Assembly: GCF_010671925.1 (NCBI RefSeq)
Contig: NZ_JAAHIH010000001.1
Location: 62,001 to 126,000, forward strand
DNA: 64,000 nucleotides
Direction: 5' to 3'
Source of the DNA: Moorena sp. SIOASIH
Lineage (GTDB): Bacteria > Cyanobacteriota > Cyanobacteriia > Cyanobacteriales > Coleofasciculaceae
Below are positions 55,964-64,000 of the stretch, one piece after another. The stretch's first letter is position 1. Each line of letters begins with the position of its first letter. A program made the position numbers and the translations under genes. The notes below the pieces were generated by a model, which was not told the DNA's origin, did not search any database, and saw only the letters and a list, made by a program, of their open reading frames with translations.

Positions 55964-55992
55964 GCTGTTGTGCATTTAAATTGCACAACAGC
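55964..55992. repeat. 29-bp palindromic repeat, copy 2
   Basis: Identical to 31090-31118 (11-bp arms GCTGTTGTGCA/TGCACAACAGC around TTTAAAT) and again followed by AAGGCAGAAGGCAGAAGGC. It lies 30 bp after the PEP-CTERM stop codon. Confidence 0.9.
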
Positions 55993-56056
55993 AAGGCAGA
56001 AGGCAGAAGGCAGAAGGGGAAAGAGTTTCAGGTTTTTTTTCCTGATTTAATCAAGA

Positions 56057-56101
56057 GATGCAGCGCGGTCTTGGGGGTTTCCCCCAAGACCGCGCTGCAT
56101 C
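56057..56101. repeat. 45-bp hairpin with perfect 21-bp arms
   Basis: The left arm starts GATGCAGCGCGGTC and ends TTGGGGG (56077); TTT is the loop; the right arm runs CCCCCAAGACC to GCTGCATC. It is a very stable structure without a T-run. It shares GATGCAGCGCGGTCTTG with the palindrome at 16131-16166, so it is a dispersed family. Confidence 0.9.
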
Positions 56102-56681
56102 CCTTCTGAGTAAGGCTTCTAGAATTTAGATGCGTTTGCCCTGACTAGCCTGGTTAACTGAGAAAACTATTCAACTCCTTGCATAAATAACCAAGTTAAG
56201 GGTGATAGGTACTATAGAGCAATCCTAATTAGCCATCCTAATTCCTAGGTGAACACTACTCCTGTCCTGAGTTTTCAGTTTTGAGTTCTCAGTTGGGCAG
56301 TTTTGGGTCAGACCGATCACTTTTCACTATTTCTATAGGATTTCTATAATGGCTTGCTTTAATAAAGATTGACTATTCTGACAGATGGATTTTTAATCCA
56401 TCTGCTGTCAGTTTTGCTCTTTCTAATCGTAAGTATTCAGCGTTTAGCGTTTAGCTTTCAGCTACTCCTAATCAGGATAATCCGAAAAACGGAGATTTGT
56501 CAAGAAAAACTTATCTACTGGCCACTTTCAGCCAAATTCCTAAGTTTTGCTTGATTCCAAAGCTGACTGGGTAATTGCGTTCGTGTAACGTGCGCGTAGC
56601 GCGATTGACCGTAGGTCACGCTACGCGCACGCTAAATACTTACGTTTGCTACTTACCTTTGCTTTTATCCGTGAGGTAACT
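56102..56681. other. Spacer upstream of the secreted CHAT gene
   Basis: No gene was seen. At 56590-56630 GTGCGCGTAGCG and CGCTACGCGCAC form a 12-bp stem around GACCGTAGGTC-like sequence. This is a GCGTAGCG-family element whose end (CGCTAAATACTTACG) resembles the ATGCTTAC family end. Around 56380-56405 there is a short inverted ACAGATGGA/TCCATCTG pair. Confidence 0.6.
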
Positions 56682-58082
56682 ATGAAACGAATAGCGACTA
56701 GCTTTAGCTGGTTCCTAGCGACACTACACTTCACCGGAACTATCAGTGCTCTTTCGGTGCAGGCACAAGTCAGTAGGCCAATGTCTAACAATATTGGCTC
56801 CAATGCTCTTACTCAAACTATTGCTCAATCACCAGCTGTTAATCCCCCCAACTTTGGAACAGCCCTGGACAATAACCAATTAGTAGAAGCAGTACCTTTA
56901 ATTGAACAAACTTGGGAAAAACAATATCAGAATCACCTAGGCATCAATTTTCCTGACCAATCAATCACTGTGGAAGAAATTGCTGATACTCTTGGCAAAA
57001 TCACCAATCAAACTGGTCAAAAGCCTGGTCTGATCTACATGGTTCCGCGATCGCAGCAACTAGAACTGGTATTAATTACACCAGAAGGTAAGCCCATTCA
57101 CAAGCGTGTCTCCGCAGCCAACAAGGAAGCTCTGTTGAGTCTAGTGCAAGAGTTTATCCAAACGATTACTAATCCTACTCGTAGGCACACTAAAGATTAT
57201 CTACCGGCAGCTCAGCAACTCTATCAGTGGATGATTGAGCCAGTGGAACCATACCTTAAAACTCAAGGCATCAACAATCTAATTTTTTGTCTAGGTGGGG
57301 GGTTACGCCACCTGCCCTTTGCTGCCTTACATGATGGCCAAGAGTTTCTGGTGGAAAAGTATAGTTTAGCCCTGATTCCTGCCTTCAAATTAACAGATAC
57401 TGTCTATACTGACCTGAAAAATTCCCATGTTTTGGCTATGGGTGCATCAGAATTTAATGATCACAATCCTTTACCTGCTGTGCCGGTAGAGTTATCTGTT
57501 ATCACCCAATATCCCTGGCAAGGAAAATCTTTCCTCAATAAAGATTTTACCCTAACTAATCTACAGTGGCAACTGGGATATCATAAGAATTTTCAAATCC
57601 TGCACCTGGCAACTCATTCAGACTTCCAGGCAGGAAAACCAAGCAAGTCTTATATTCAGTTTTGGAATAGTAAACTGACTTTAAATATATTCACTGAATT
57701 GCGTTGGCACTCACCAGTGGTAGAATTATTGGTGCTGAGTGCTTGTCAAACTGCCATCGGGGATAAAGAAGCTGAGTTAGGCTTTGCGGGATTAGCGGTT
57801 CGCGCCAATGTCAAGTCAGCAGTCGCTAGTTTATGGTATGTCAGCGATGGTGGAACCCTAGTGCTGATGAATGAATTTTACCAGTCTCTTAAAACTGTAC
57901 CAATTAAGGCTGAAGCGTTGCGACAAGCTCAGATCGGGATGTTGAAACAAACGGTAAGTTTGGCTAGTGTTACTGATCGACCAAATGTATCCTTGCCTCC
58001 AGAATTAGCATCTCTCAACTATGAAGATTTATCCCATCCCTATTATTGGGCGGCTTTTACTGTAGTTGGTAATCCTTGGTAA
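56682..58082 (+). CDS. Secreted CHAT-domain protein
   Basis: The 466-aa protein starts at ATG 56682, supported by GAGG six bases upstream and a signal peptide (SFSWFLATLHFTGTISALSVQAQ). The CHAT domain fills about 150-466 with the His-Cys dyad His312 (HLATHSDF) and Cys355 (VLSACQTAIGD). It then has FAGLAVRANVKSAVASLWYVSD and the C-terminal HPYYWAAFTVVGNPW. It has no TPRs. The catalytic region is clearly homologous to the convergent TPR-CHAT protein downstream, so the two are probably paralogues. A signal peptide implies the protease works outside the cytoplasm. Confidence 0.88.
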   Translation: MKRIATSFSWFLATLHFTGTISALSVQAQVSRPMSNNIGSNALTQTIAQSPAVNPPNFGTALDNNQLVEAVPLIEQTWEKQYQNHLGINFPDQSITVEEIADTLGKITNQTGQKPGLIYMVPRSQQLELVLITPEGKPIHKRVSAANKEALLSLVQEFIQTITNPTRRHTKDYLPAAQQLYQWMIEPVEPYLKTQGINNLIFCLGGGLRHLPFAALHDGQEFLVEKYSLALIPAFKLTDTVYTDLKNSHVLAMGASEFNDHNPLPAVPVELSVITQYPWQGKSFLNKDFTLTNLQWQLGYHKNFQILHLATHSDFQAGKPSKSYIQFWNSKLTLNIFTELRWHSPVVELLVLSACQTAIGDKEAELGFAGLAVRANVKSAVASLWYVSDGGTLVLMNEFYQSLKTVPIKAEALRQAQIGMLKQTVSLASVTDRPNVSLPPELASLNYEDLSHPYYWAAFTVVGNPW

Positions 58083-58358
58083 CAGCTTGCTCTTGTATCA
58101 GCTATCAGCTATCAGCTATCAGCTATTAGCTATCAGCTATCAGCTATCAGCCATCAGCTGATAGCTGACCGCTGACCACTGAATGCTTAAGCTATAGCGT
58201 TTCTAGGACTCATGAGGTACAGTCTTCTTTGACGTTTATTCGCTGTTTTAATGCAGCGCATCGCTATTCACTCTTATCTCTTCCCTGTTCCCTGTTCCCT
58301 GTTCCCTGTTCCCTAAAATCTAGAAATTGTGTACCTCACAAGTCGTAGAATTGCTATA
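58083..58358. repeat. Repeat-filled spacer between convergent CHAT genes
   Basis: 58097-58165 is a CAGCTATC-type array ending in CAGCTGATAGCTGACCGCTGACC. It closes with ACTGAATGCTTA, the terminal motif of the GTAAGCAT family. 58280-58314 is a TTCCCTG heptamer array. Confidence 0.85.
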
Positions 58359-61300
58359 TTACAACCAATTCCCTACCATGATATAAGCAGCCCAGTAATA
58401 AGGGTGTTCATAGTTTGGGTCTTGTAAAATTGATTTTTGGGCGCGATTGAGGGCTTCAGCTTTTGAGATTGATTTGTCAGTAAGTTCCTGGTAAAATCGA
58501 TTCATCAAGACAGCTGTGGCTTCATCATTAACTGCCCAAATAGTAGCGAGGGTACTACGTGCTCCTGCTTCTACCGCTACACCAGCTATTCCCAGAGCCG
58601 CTCTCTTGTCCCCAGCTGCCGTTTCGCATGCACTCAGCACGAGTAATTCGATCGGAGTGGCTTGGCGTAGGTCTGTTGTTTGCAGTAAGTCCTTCAACTC
58701 AGTAACATTGATCTCACTATCCCAGGTCAGAATGAACGTCTTCTCAGCTTCAGAGCTAAATTGACCATGGGAGGCTATATGTACTACTGGGAAAGGATCT
58801 GCTTCAACAGAATTTTCAAAGCTGGTTTCAGTAAAGTCCTGATTGAGTAGGATTTCACTAGGAACTTGAGCCTTTATTTTCTCTAGCTCTACTTTGACAA
58901 ATGGCAAAGCTGGATATCCCTGACGGGATTCAGATAACCCAGCCGTTAGCACTCTGATATCTTCCCTGACTAAGCGCTCGGGATTTATTAAATCTAGTCC
59001 AGGGGTTAGCGCTATACTATACTTCTCGACTAAATACTGCTTACCGTCGTGAAGTGCTGCCATGGGAATATTACGTAAGGCTCCATCAAGCACAAATACT
59101 AGGGTGTCTACTTGAGAGTTAGCTAAATCCTCTTCAATGGGTCGGATTATCCAATTGTATACCTGCTGTGACATTGGTAAAAATGCCCGTCGATGAAGCT
59201 GGGGTAGGATGTAACGCAGGTCTTCGAGAGCAGATTCAATTTGGTCTTGGGGAAGCTTTGTTCTATAGTGGCGCAGTTGTTGTTGGGGTAAGCGGATAAT
59301 GATATCCAAGCTTTCTGGTAGTATGATAGGATAGATTAATGCTGCTTTAGTATCAACTTGGTCAATGACTTGATCAATCACTACAGGAGTAGCATTTAAG
59401 CAGGCTGAGCGGAAATAGTTATCTAGTTCGGCTAGCTGCAGTGACTCAATGATCTCACGGGCTTTTTCCAAGTTGTCGGGATTGGCTTCATTGCTGTCTG
59501 ATTGCAGCAGTAATTGCACGAATTCTCGATAAACTGGCTCGACACTCTCCCGAAATGTAAACCTCACCTGTTGGTTAACAGCTACTAGGTCACTACGTAG
59601 AGACTTGAGAGTGTTAACTGCTTCGGTGTAAGCTGCGATCGCATTTTGCTCTTCCCCAAGCTGTTTCAAAATACGTCCCAGTTGCCATTGCCAGCGATAG
59701 CTAATATCCGGAGCATTGATTTCCTGGGCTAACTTTAAGGCTTGTTGAGTCAGGTCTTGAGACTCTGGCAACTGCTGATTCTGCTCATACAGTTGACCTA
59801 GACTACCAAGAGCATAAGCTTCAGCTCGCTTATCTCCCAATGCTTTAGCTTGTTGTACCGCAGTAGCTAGGATTTTAGCAATTTCATAAGAACGCTCAAC
59901 GGAAGTGTTAACCGAAACCTGAAGTCCCTTGGCTGAAGCCTGAACATTTCCTTCATCCTTGATACTTCTAACTTCATCCTTCATTAGGCTTTGAGCAAAA
60001 TTAATCCTCAGATAGATACTGCGGCGGCTCAGAGGTATCGATTCCAGTTGGGGCTGGATTTGAGTAATTAATGCTTGGGCTTGCTTTATCCTTTTAGTGT
60101 CGTTCCCGTAGCGTGACCAAAGGTCAATCAATAAGCTAAGTTGATTTAATTGGGCTTCAAGCTTAGTGATTAGATCCGTAGACTCATTGAATGCTTGTTG
60201 ATAGTAATCAATAGCCTCGTCTAATTCTTGTTGAGCCCTTGCTGTATTCCCTAAGCTAAATAATGTAGCGCTAATCTCTTGAGAGTATGGTAAGCTTCGG
60301 GCAATCTCTAAGCTTTTTTCCAAGGTTCCCCGGGATTGGCTCAGCTCTCCTACTAATTGACGCATATTCCCAAGCGATCGCAATCCGATCGCTTTGTTCA
60401 AAGAGTCAGGTTGAGCAGTTAACGATTCCTCGACCTGATTGAGTAGATTCAACGCCCGCTTATACATTCCTAATTCTTGTAGGGCTTGCGCTATATTAAT
60501 CCGACTGCGAATCTGACCAGCTTCATCCCCTAATTCACCATAAGTTACAGCAGCTTGCTCCCAACTTTCCATTGCTGCTTTTGCTTCTGATGAACCAAGC
60601 TCAATACTTCCTTTGATCATTAGGGATTGAGCCAGCACTTGTAAGTATCCTGTAGACTTATCGGTGGCTTTTATAGAGCGCAATAGTTTTTCACTATTAG
60701 CGATCGCATTCTTGGCTTGAGTCCATAACCCTAGTTGCTGATAAGCCAACGAGAGATTACTCAACACCATCGCTTCTGAGAGTTGATCTCCCTGAGTTTG
60801 ATTACTCTCAAGAGCTTGTTCTAAAACATCTACTGCTTCGGCGAATCTACCTGAATCGTAGAGACCTTTGCCCTGTTTAAGTAACGTGGAAACTGTCAGG
60901 TTATTTGGTTGAAGGTTAGCAGGTTTAAGGTTATCAGGTTGAAGGTTATCAGGTTGAAGGTTAGCAGGTTGAAGGTTATCAGGTTGTTCGCCTTTGGCGT
61001 TCGAGTAGGCTAAGTTAGCAGGTTGTTCGCGTAGCGTGGCCTTTTGGCCAAGGTTTGTCCCTTTAAGAGCAATATCCCCTTCAACATTCAACCTTCCAAC
61101 CTTCAACCCTTCAACCTTCAACTTTCCAACCTTCAACCCTTCAACCCCTTCAACCTTCAACCCTTCACCCCCTTCAACCTCCAACCTTTCAACCTTCAAC
61201 GTTTTTGGGGCTGTCGCTAAAACCGGAGGGACTAAATTGCACAGTAATGCTGTTAACAGAGCGATCAGAGGCAACCTAATCCACCTCTTTCTCCTCAACC

Positions 61301-61532
61301 CTAAGGATTTACGATTTCCTCGACCCAGGTCACTAGAATAATATGTTGTTAGTTGAGCTATCAACCTAAGATGTCTTTTTAGATTGTCCCATAAAACTTC
61401 AGTTTTCTTTACCTTCTTGCCTCCCCCCTTATTAAGGGGGGTTAGGGAGGATTCCTCTTGGCTTTTGCCTCTTGCCAGAATAACTGTATTTACGACCGAG
61501 AGCAAAACGCTATATATCCTTTTTTTGACCAT
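58359..61532 (-). CDS. TPR-CHAT protein
   Basis: The 1057-aa protein starts at ATG 61532, but about 55 residues precede a signal-like helix (RLPLIALLTALLCNLVPPVLA), so a later start is possible. Residues about 100-205 are translated heptamer repeats (LKVEGLKVGRL; NLQPDNLQPANL). About ten TPRs follow (220-660), then a CHAT domain with His922 (HIASHGQF) and Cys969 (LSACETAAGD), ending HPYYWAAYIMVGNWL. Such proteins are numerous in filamentous cyanobacteria. It lies 87 bp downstream of the ShlB/FhaC-type gene in the same direction, suggesting a role tied to that secretion system. Confidence 0.85.
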   Translation of the reverse strand: MVKKRIYSVLLSVVNTVILARGKSQEESSLTPLNKGGGKKVKKTEVLWDNLKRHLRLIAQLTTYYSSDLGRGNRKSLGLRRKRWIRLPLIALLTALLCNLVPPVLATAPKTLKVERLEVEGGEGLKVEGVEGLKVGKLKVEGLKVGRLNVEGDIALKGTNLGQKATLREQPANLAYSNAKGEQPDNLQPANLQPDNLQPDNLKPANLQPNNLTVSTLLKQGKGLYDSGRFAEAVDVLEQALESNQTQGDQLSEAMVLSNLSLAYQQLGLWTQAKNAIANSEKLLRSIKATDKSTGYLQVLAQSLMIKGSIELGSSEAKAAMESWEQAAVTYGELGDEAGQIRSRINIAQALQELGMYKRALNLLNQVEESLTAQPDSLNKAIGLRSLGNMRQLVGELSQSRGTLEKSLEIARSLPYSQEISATLFSLGNTARAQQELDEAIDYYQQAFNESTDLITKLEAQLNQLSLLIDLWSRYGNDTKRIKQAQALITQIQPQLESIPLSRRSIYLRINFAQSLMKDEVRSIKDEGNVQASAKGLQVSVNTSVERSYEIAKILATAVQQAKALGDKRAEAYALGSLGQLYEQNQQLPESQDLTQQALKLAQEINAPDISYRWQWQLGRILKQLGEEQNAIAAYTEAVNTLKSLRSDLVAVNQQVRFTFRESVEPVYREFVQLLLQSDSNEANPDNLEKAREIIESLQLAELDNYFRSACLNATPVVIDQVIDQVDTKAALIYPIILPESLDIIIRLPQQQLRHYRTKLPQDQIESALEDLRYILPQLHRRAFLPMSQQVYNWIIRPIEEDLANSQVDTLVFVLDGALRNIPMAALHDGKQYLVEKYSIALTPGLDLINPERLVREDIRVLTAGLSESRQGYPALPFVKVELEKIKAQVPSEILLNQDFTETSFENSVEADPFPVVHIASHGQFSSEAEKTFILTWDSEINVTELKDLLQTTDLRQATPIELLVLSACETAAGDKRAALGIAGVAVEAGARSTLATIWAVNDEATAVLMNRFYQELTDKSISKAEALNRAQKSILQDPNYEHPYYWAAYIMVGNWL

Positions 61533-61619
61533 GGCTGATTTTCTCCCTTACTGCACCTCATCGCTATCAAAAACTTTTGGAATGTAGAATGTAGAATGTA
61601 GAATGTAGAATTTTTCTGT

Positions 61620-63584
61620 TCAAAATGGTCTAAAAATCACCGAAAAATAGAAGCCATCTTCCTGTAACGTTCTATCCCTAGTTTCAACATCCACTAACTG
61701 CAAGCCCCAGCCGAGATTAGCCTCTAATAAATCTCCTTGCTGCCATCGCAAACCTAGACCAATGGATGCGATCGTATTATCATCAATTGCATCGTCATCG
61801 GATTCATTCCAGCCAGTACCAAAATCAAGAAAAGGAGTCAACTGCACTAGAGTTCCGCTATCAGCATTCTGAATAATTGGCAGACGCAGCTCCGCCGAAA
61901 TAAATGCACCATTGTCTGATAAAATCAGATCCTGGCGATAGCCCCGTACACTCTCTAAACCCCCAATCCCTATCTGTTCTAATGGTACCAAGCCTCGGTC
62001 TGCTAGTTGCACATCCCCTCGGATTAATAATATAGTGTTTGGTGCCAGTAGCCTTACCCATTGGCCTTGACCACGCCAAGCGAAGAAATTGCTATCTGGT
62101 TCACCCCTGTTAATGGTAGTATCTCCTGAACTAATCCCGATACTTAACTGGGAGCGAGCTGCTAAAACTTGTTGCTCACTGCGCTTAGTCCACTCTTGGA
62201 ATAACCGGATGGCATTAATCCGCGTACGCCCTTCATTATCAGCCCCTACTGATAAAGGAAAGGGTCTATTTAAGATAGATGTTTCACTTTCCTGGCGTGA
62301 GCCGGTTATACCAATAGCTACTTCTTCGGTAGGGGTTTGGAATACAGGCTGGCGCAGGGTTATTTCATAAAACCGTGATTCTGAGTCAATATCTATCCTA
62401 TCAAAAGGAGGCTCAATTACTTCACTAGATGTTGTCCCATAGGCAAAGCGCAGAGTACCATTACGGGGATTAATCGGTAAGGTATAGCTAACATCAAAGG
62501 TATCACTACCATCAGTGTTGGTATAGTTGAATTCCAAAGCATCTCCCAATCCCAGTAAATTGCCTTCTCGAATTTGGGGACGACGCCGAAAGCTTCCTAC
62601 ACTGGGAGAGCGCCCATTATCTATTGCTATTTGGGTGCTGAAGGTATCGGCTTCAGTTACTGTCACTTCTAGCAAACTCTCCCCAGGCTCAACACCTGCC
62701 GATAGTTCAGCTGAGATGTTGGCAATTAGAGGGTCGAGTCGCAGCATTTGTAAGGCTTCCAGTAAGCGCCTTACATTCAGAGGCTTCCTGGTAGCGATCG
62801 CAAGACGGCTTTTGATGTAATTAGGATTAAGCCGACTCAGACCCTTGACAATAATATCTTCTAATTCCCCTTCGATAATGTCAATTCTAACTACCCCATC
62901 CTCAAGTTGCTGAGGTGGGATATAGGCTCCAGAGTTAACGTATCCTTCTTTATCATATAACTCCGTGATCTCAGACCGGATTTTAAATAATGCTGGGAAA
63001 GATATGGGTTGATTGAGGAAAGGTTTGGTAATTTCCGCTAATTTTTCCTGGCTGAATACCGTTGAGCCAATAATATTAAAGCGTTTAATGACGATTTGTC
63101 TTGGAATGTCCTCCAGAATTTCGTCCGGTAAATCGGGGCTAGGAGTAGATGGGTCAAGAAGTTCGTCCACAGGAGGAAGTTTCTGGGGAGGTTGAGGTTC
63201 TGGTGCTGGTTCCAGAGAGGGAGGTCGTCTAGGCTCGGGGAAAGGGATTCGCCGCCGATCCTCGGGTAGCTCTATACCCGGAGGTAGGTTTGGAGGTAGG
63301 GCTTGACTAATTTTTGCAGGGGCTGGAGGACTGAGGAGTTGGTTAATACCGATGGTGTTGAAATTTTTTACAGTGTCGCTCCCTAAAACTTGATCATCCC
63401 CTTTGTTCAAGTTTTCTGGAATTGGCACTGGTTTCTGCGGCCATGAATCCTTTACGAAGACTAGACTCTGATCATTAACAGCAGCTCCAGCTTCTAACGG
63501 TTTCAAGATTAGGCTACTAACGACTGCTAATACACCCAAGGTTAACAAAGATGAACTCCTGACTACTGCAACAAATCTAAACAT
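61620..63584 (-). CDS. ShlB/FhaC-type two-partner secretion outer-membrane transporter
   Basis: The 654-aa protein starts at ATG 63584, chosen because it gives a signal peptide (VVRSSSLLTLGVLAVVSSLILKPLEAGAA); a frame opening 26 codons earlier is less likely. A Pro-rich linker (about 110-165) precedes a POTRA domain (VIKRFNIIGSTVFSQEKL, DKEGYVNSGAYIPPQ). A 16-strand-type ShlB barrel follows, with the conserved IGGLESVRGYRQD and a C-terminal strand ending FYFSVIFRPF. It should export an FHA-type TpsA partner, not present in this window; the upstream side runs off the end. Confidence 0.92.
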   Translation of the reverse strand: MFRFVAVVRSSSLLTLGVLAVVSSLILKPLEAGAAVNDQSLVFVKDSWPQKPVPIPENLNKGDDQVLGSDTVKNFNTIGINQLLSPPAPAKISQALPPNLPPGIELPEDRRRIPFPEPRRPPSLEPAPEPQPPQKLPPVDELLDPSTPSPDLPDEILEDIPRQIVIKRFNIIGSTVFSQEKLAEITKPFLNQPISFPALFKIRSEITELYDKEGYVNSGAYIPPQQLEDGVVRIDIIEGELEDIIVKGLSRLNPNYIKSRLAIATRKPLNVRRLLEALQMLRLDPLIANISAELSAGVEPGESLLEVTVTEADTFSTQIAIDNGRSPSVGSFRRRPQIREGNLLGLGDALEFNYTNTDGSDTFDVSYTLPINPRNGTLRFAYGTTSSEVIEPPFDRIDIDSESRFYEITLRQPVFQTPTEEVAIGITGSRQESETSILNRPFPLSVGADNEGRTRINAIRLFQEWTKRSEQQVLAARSQLSIGISSGDTTINRGEPDSNFFAWRGQGQWVRLLAPNTILLIRGDVQLADRGLVPLEQIGIGGLESVRGYRQDLILSDNGAFISAELRLPIIQNADSGTLVQLTPFLDFGTGWNESDDDAIDDNTIASIGLGLRWQQGDLLEANLGWGLQLVDVETRDRTLQEDGFYFSVIFRPF

Positions 63585-64000
63585 TACTTCCCATATTGAA
63601 ATTGTTTTTAGTAGGTAAGAACTATTAATTAGTTTTCCTGGTGCTAGAGTGACAAATAACACGAACAGTAGTCAAGGGTAAGGGAAGAAATTGACAACTA
63701 ATGTAATAGATGTGTAGATCTATAAGTGTATCTACGGATAAGTTTTGCGTCCGCTGAATGTAACAAGTAAGTAGATCTACAAATCATCTAGGGATAACTT
63801 TTGCGTCCGCTACTCCGAGTGGAGCATTTCTGCTGTTTGAGTTGAACCCTTGACCAATAATATTAAAGTTTTAACCTTCAAGTTAACACCTTAACCTTGG
63901 AATTTTTAAGCTACCCGTTCGCGGAGCGTGGCCCAAAGGCCAAGAGAACGCCAAAGGCCAACACCTTTCAAGCAGCTTCCACCTGAAATGACCACAAGCT
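63585..64000. other. Region upstream of the secretion gene, window end
   Basis: No gene was seen. An imperfect direct repeat of about 41 bp (63711-63751 and 63770-63811) contains GTAGATCTA and GGATAA(G/C)TTTTGCGTCCGCT. At 63918-63960 is a GTTCGCGGAGCGTGGCCCAAAGGCC element with a second CGCCAAAGGCC half. Confidence 0.7.

Overview
The window is cyanobacterial chromosome. The evidence is direct: psb30 and chlI, a plant-type ferredoxin nitrite reductase with narB and nrtP, PEP-CTERM and pentapeptide-repeat proteins, cyanobacterial multidomain sensor kinases, many GCGATCGC (HIP1) octamers, and a very heavy load of short tandem and palindromic dispersed repeats. The repeat load, the two-partner secretion/CHAT genes and the gene content fit a large filamentous cyanobacterium of the Moorena/Lyngbya/Oscillatoria type. 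The genus is an inference.

Layout. 0-13 kb: a decayed cupin gene, psb30, a cysteine-cluster protein, trpF, a DICT-GAF histidine kinase, a pentapeptide protein, an Hpt protein, a DUF937 protein, a membrane GTPase, mazG and a DUF2227 protein. 13-22 kb: tRNA-Val(UAC), an MscS channel and the dTDP-rhamnose set rfbB, rfbA, rfbD, rfbC. An iscB nuclease gene with its presumed omegaRNA sits between rfbD and rfbC. 23-30.4 kb: a Tat-lipoprotein esterase, then a compact co-directional cluster: an HTH/sigma-like protein, a DUF1822 protein, a CHAT-CHASE2 membrane protein and a secreted protein. 31-41.6 kb: a YeiH-type exporter coupled to a small membrane protein, Uma2, dprA with a GH10 xylanase, tsaB, an AvtA-type aminotransferase and a histidine kinase/REC-kinase pair. 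41.7-50.5 kb: nitrate assimilation (nirA, an NrtA-like lipoprotein without its ABC partners, nrtP, narB), with NtcA-type boxes before nirA and nrtP. 50.5-56 kb: a candidate small RNA, a DUF429 protein, chlI, and a spondin-like PEP-CTERM gene split by a TnpB-only IS200/IS605-type element. 56-64 kb: a secreted CHAT protein convergent with a TPR-CHAT protein that follows a ShlB/FhaC-type outer-membrane transporter.

The most interesting themes are three. First, CHAT protease-like genes are grouped with membrane-sensor, transcription-like and secretion partners. Second, the window holds both an IscB and a TnpB RNA-guided nuclease element, and the TnpB insertion can be resolved so that the host reading frame closes exactly. 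Third, several MITE-like families and short repeats can be delimited by comparing copies inside the window; some sit on stop codons and some have become protein-coding peptides.

Limits: everything was read by eye. Family names come from motif recognition, no database or folding calculation was run, and boundaries of repeats and RNAs are approximate unless terminal repeats define them.
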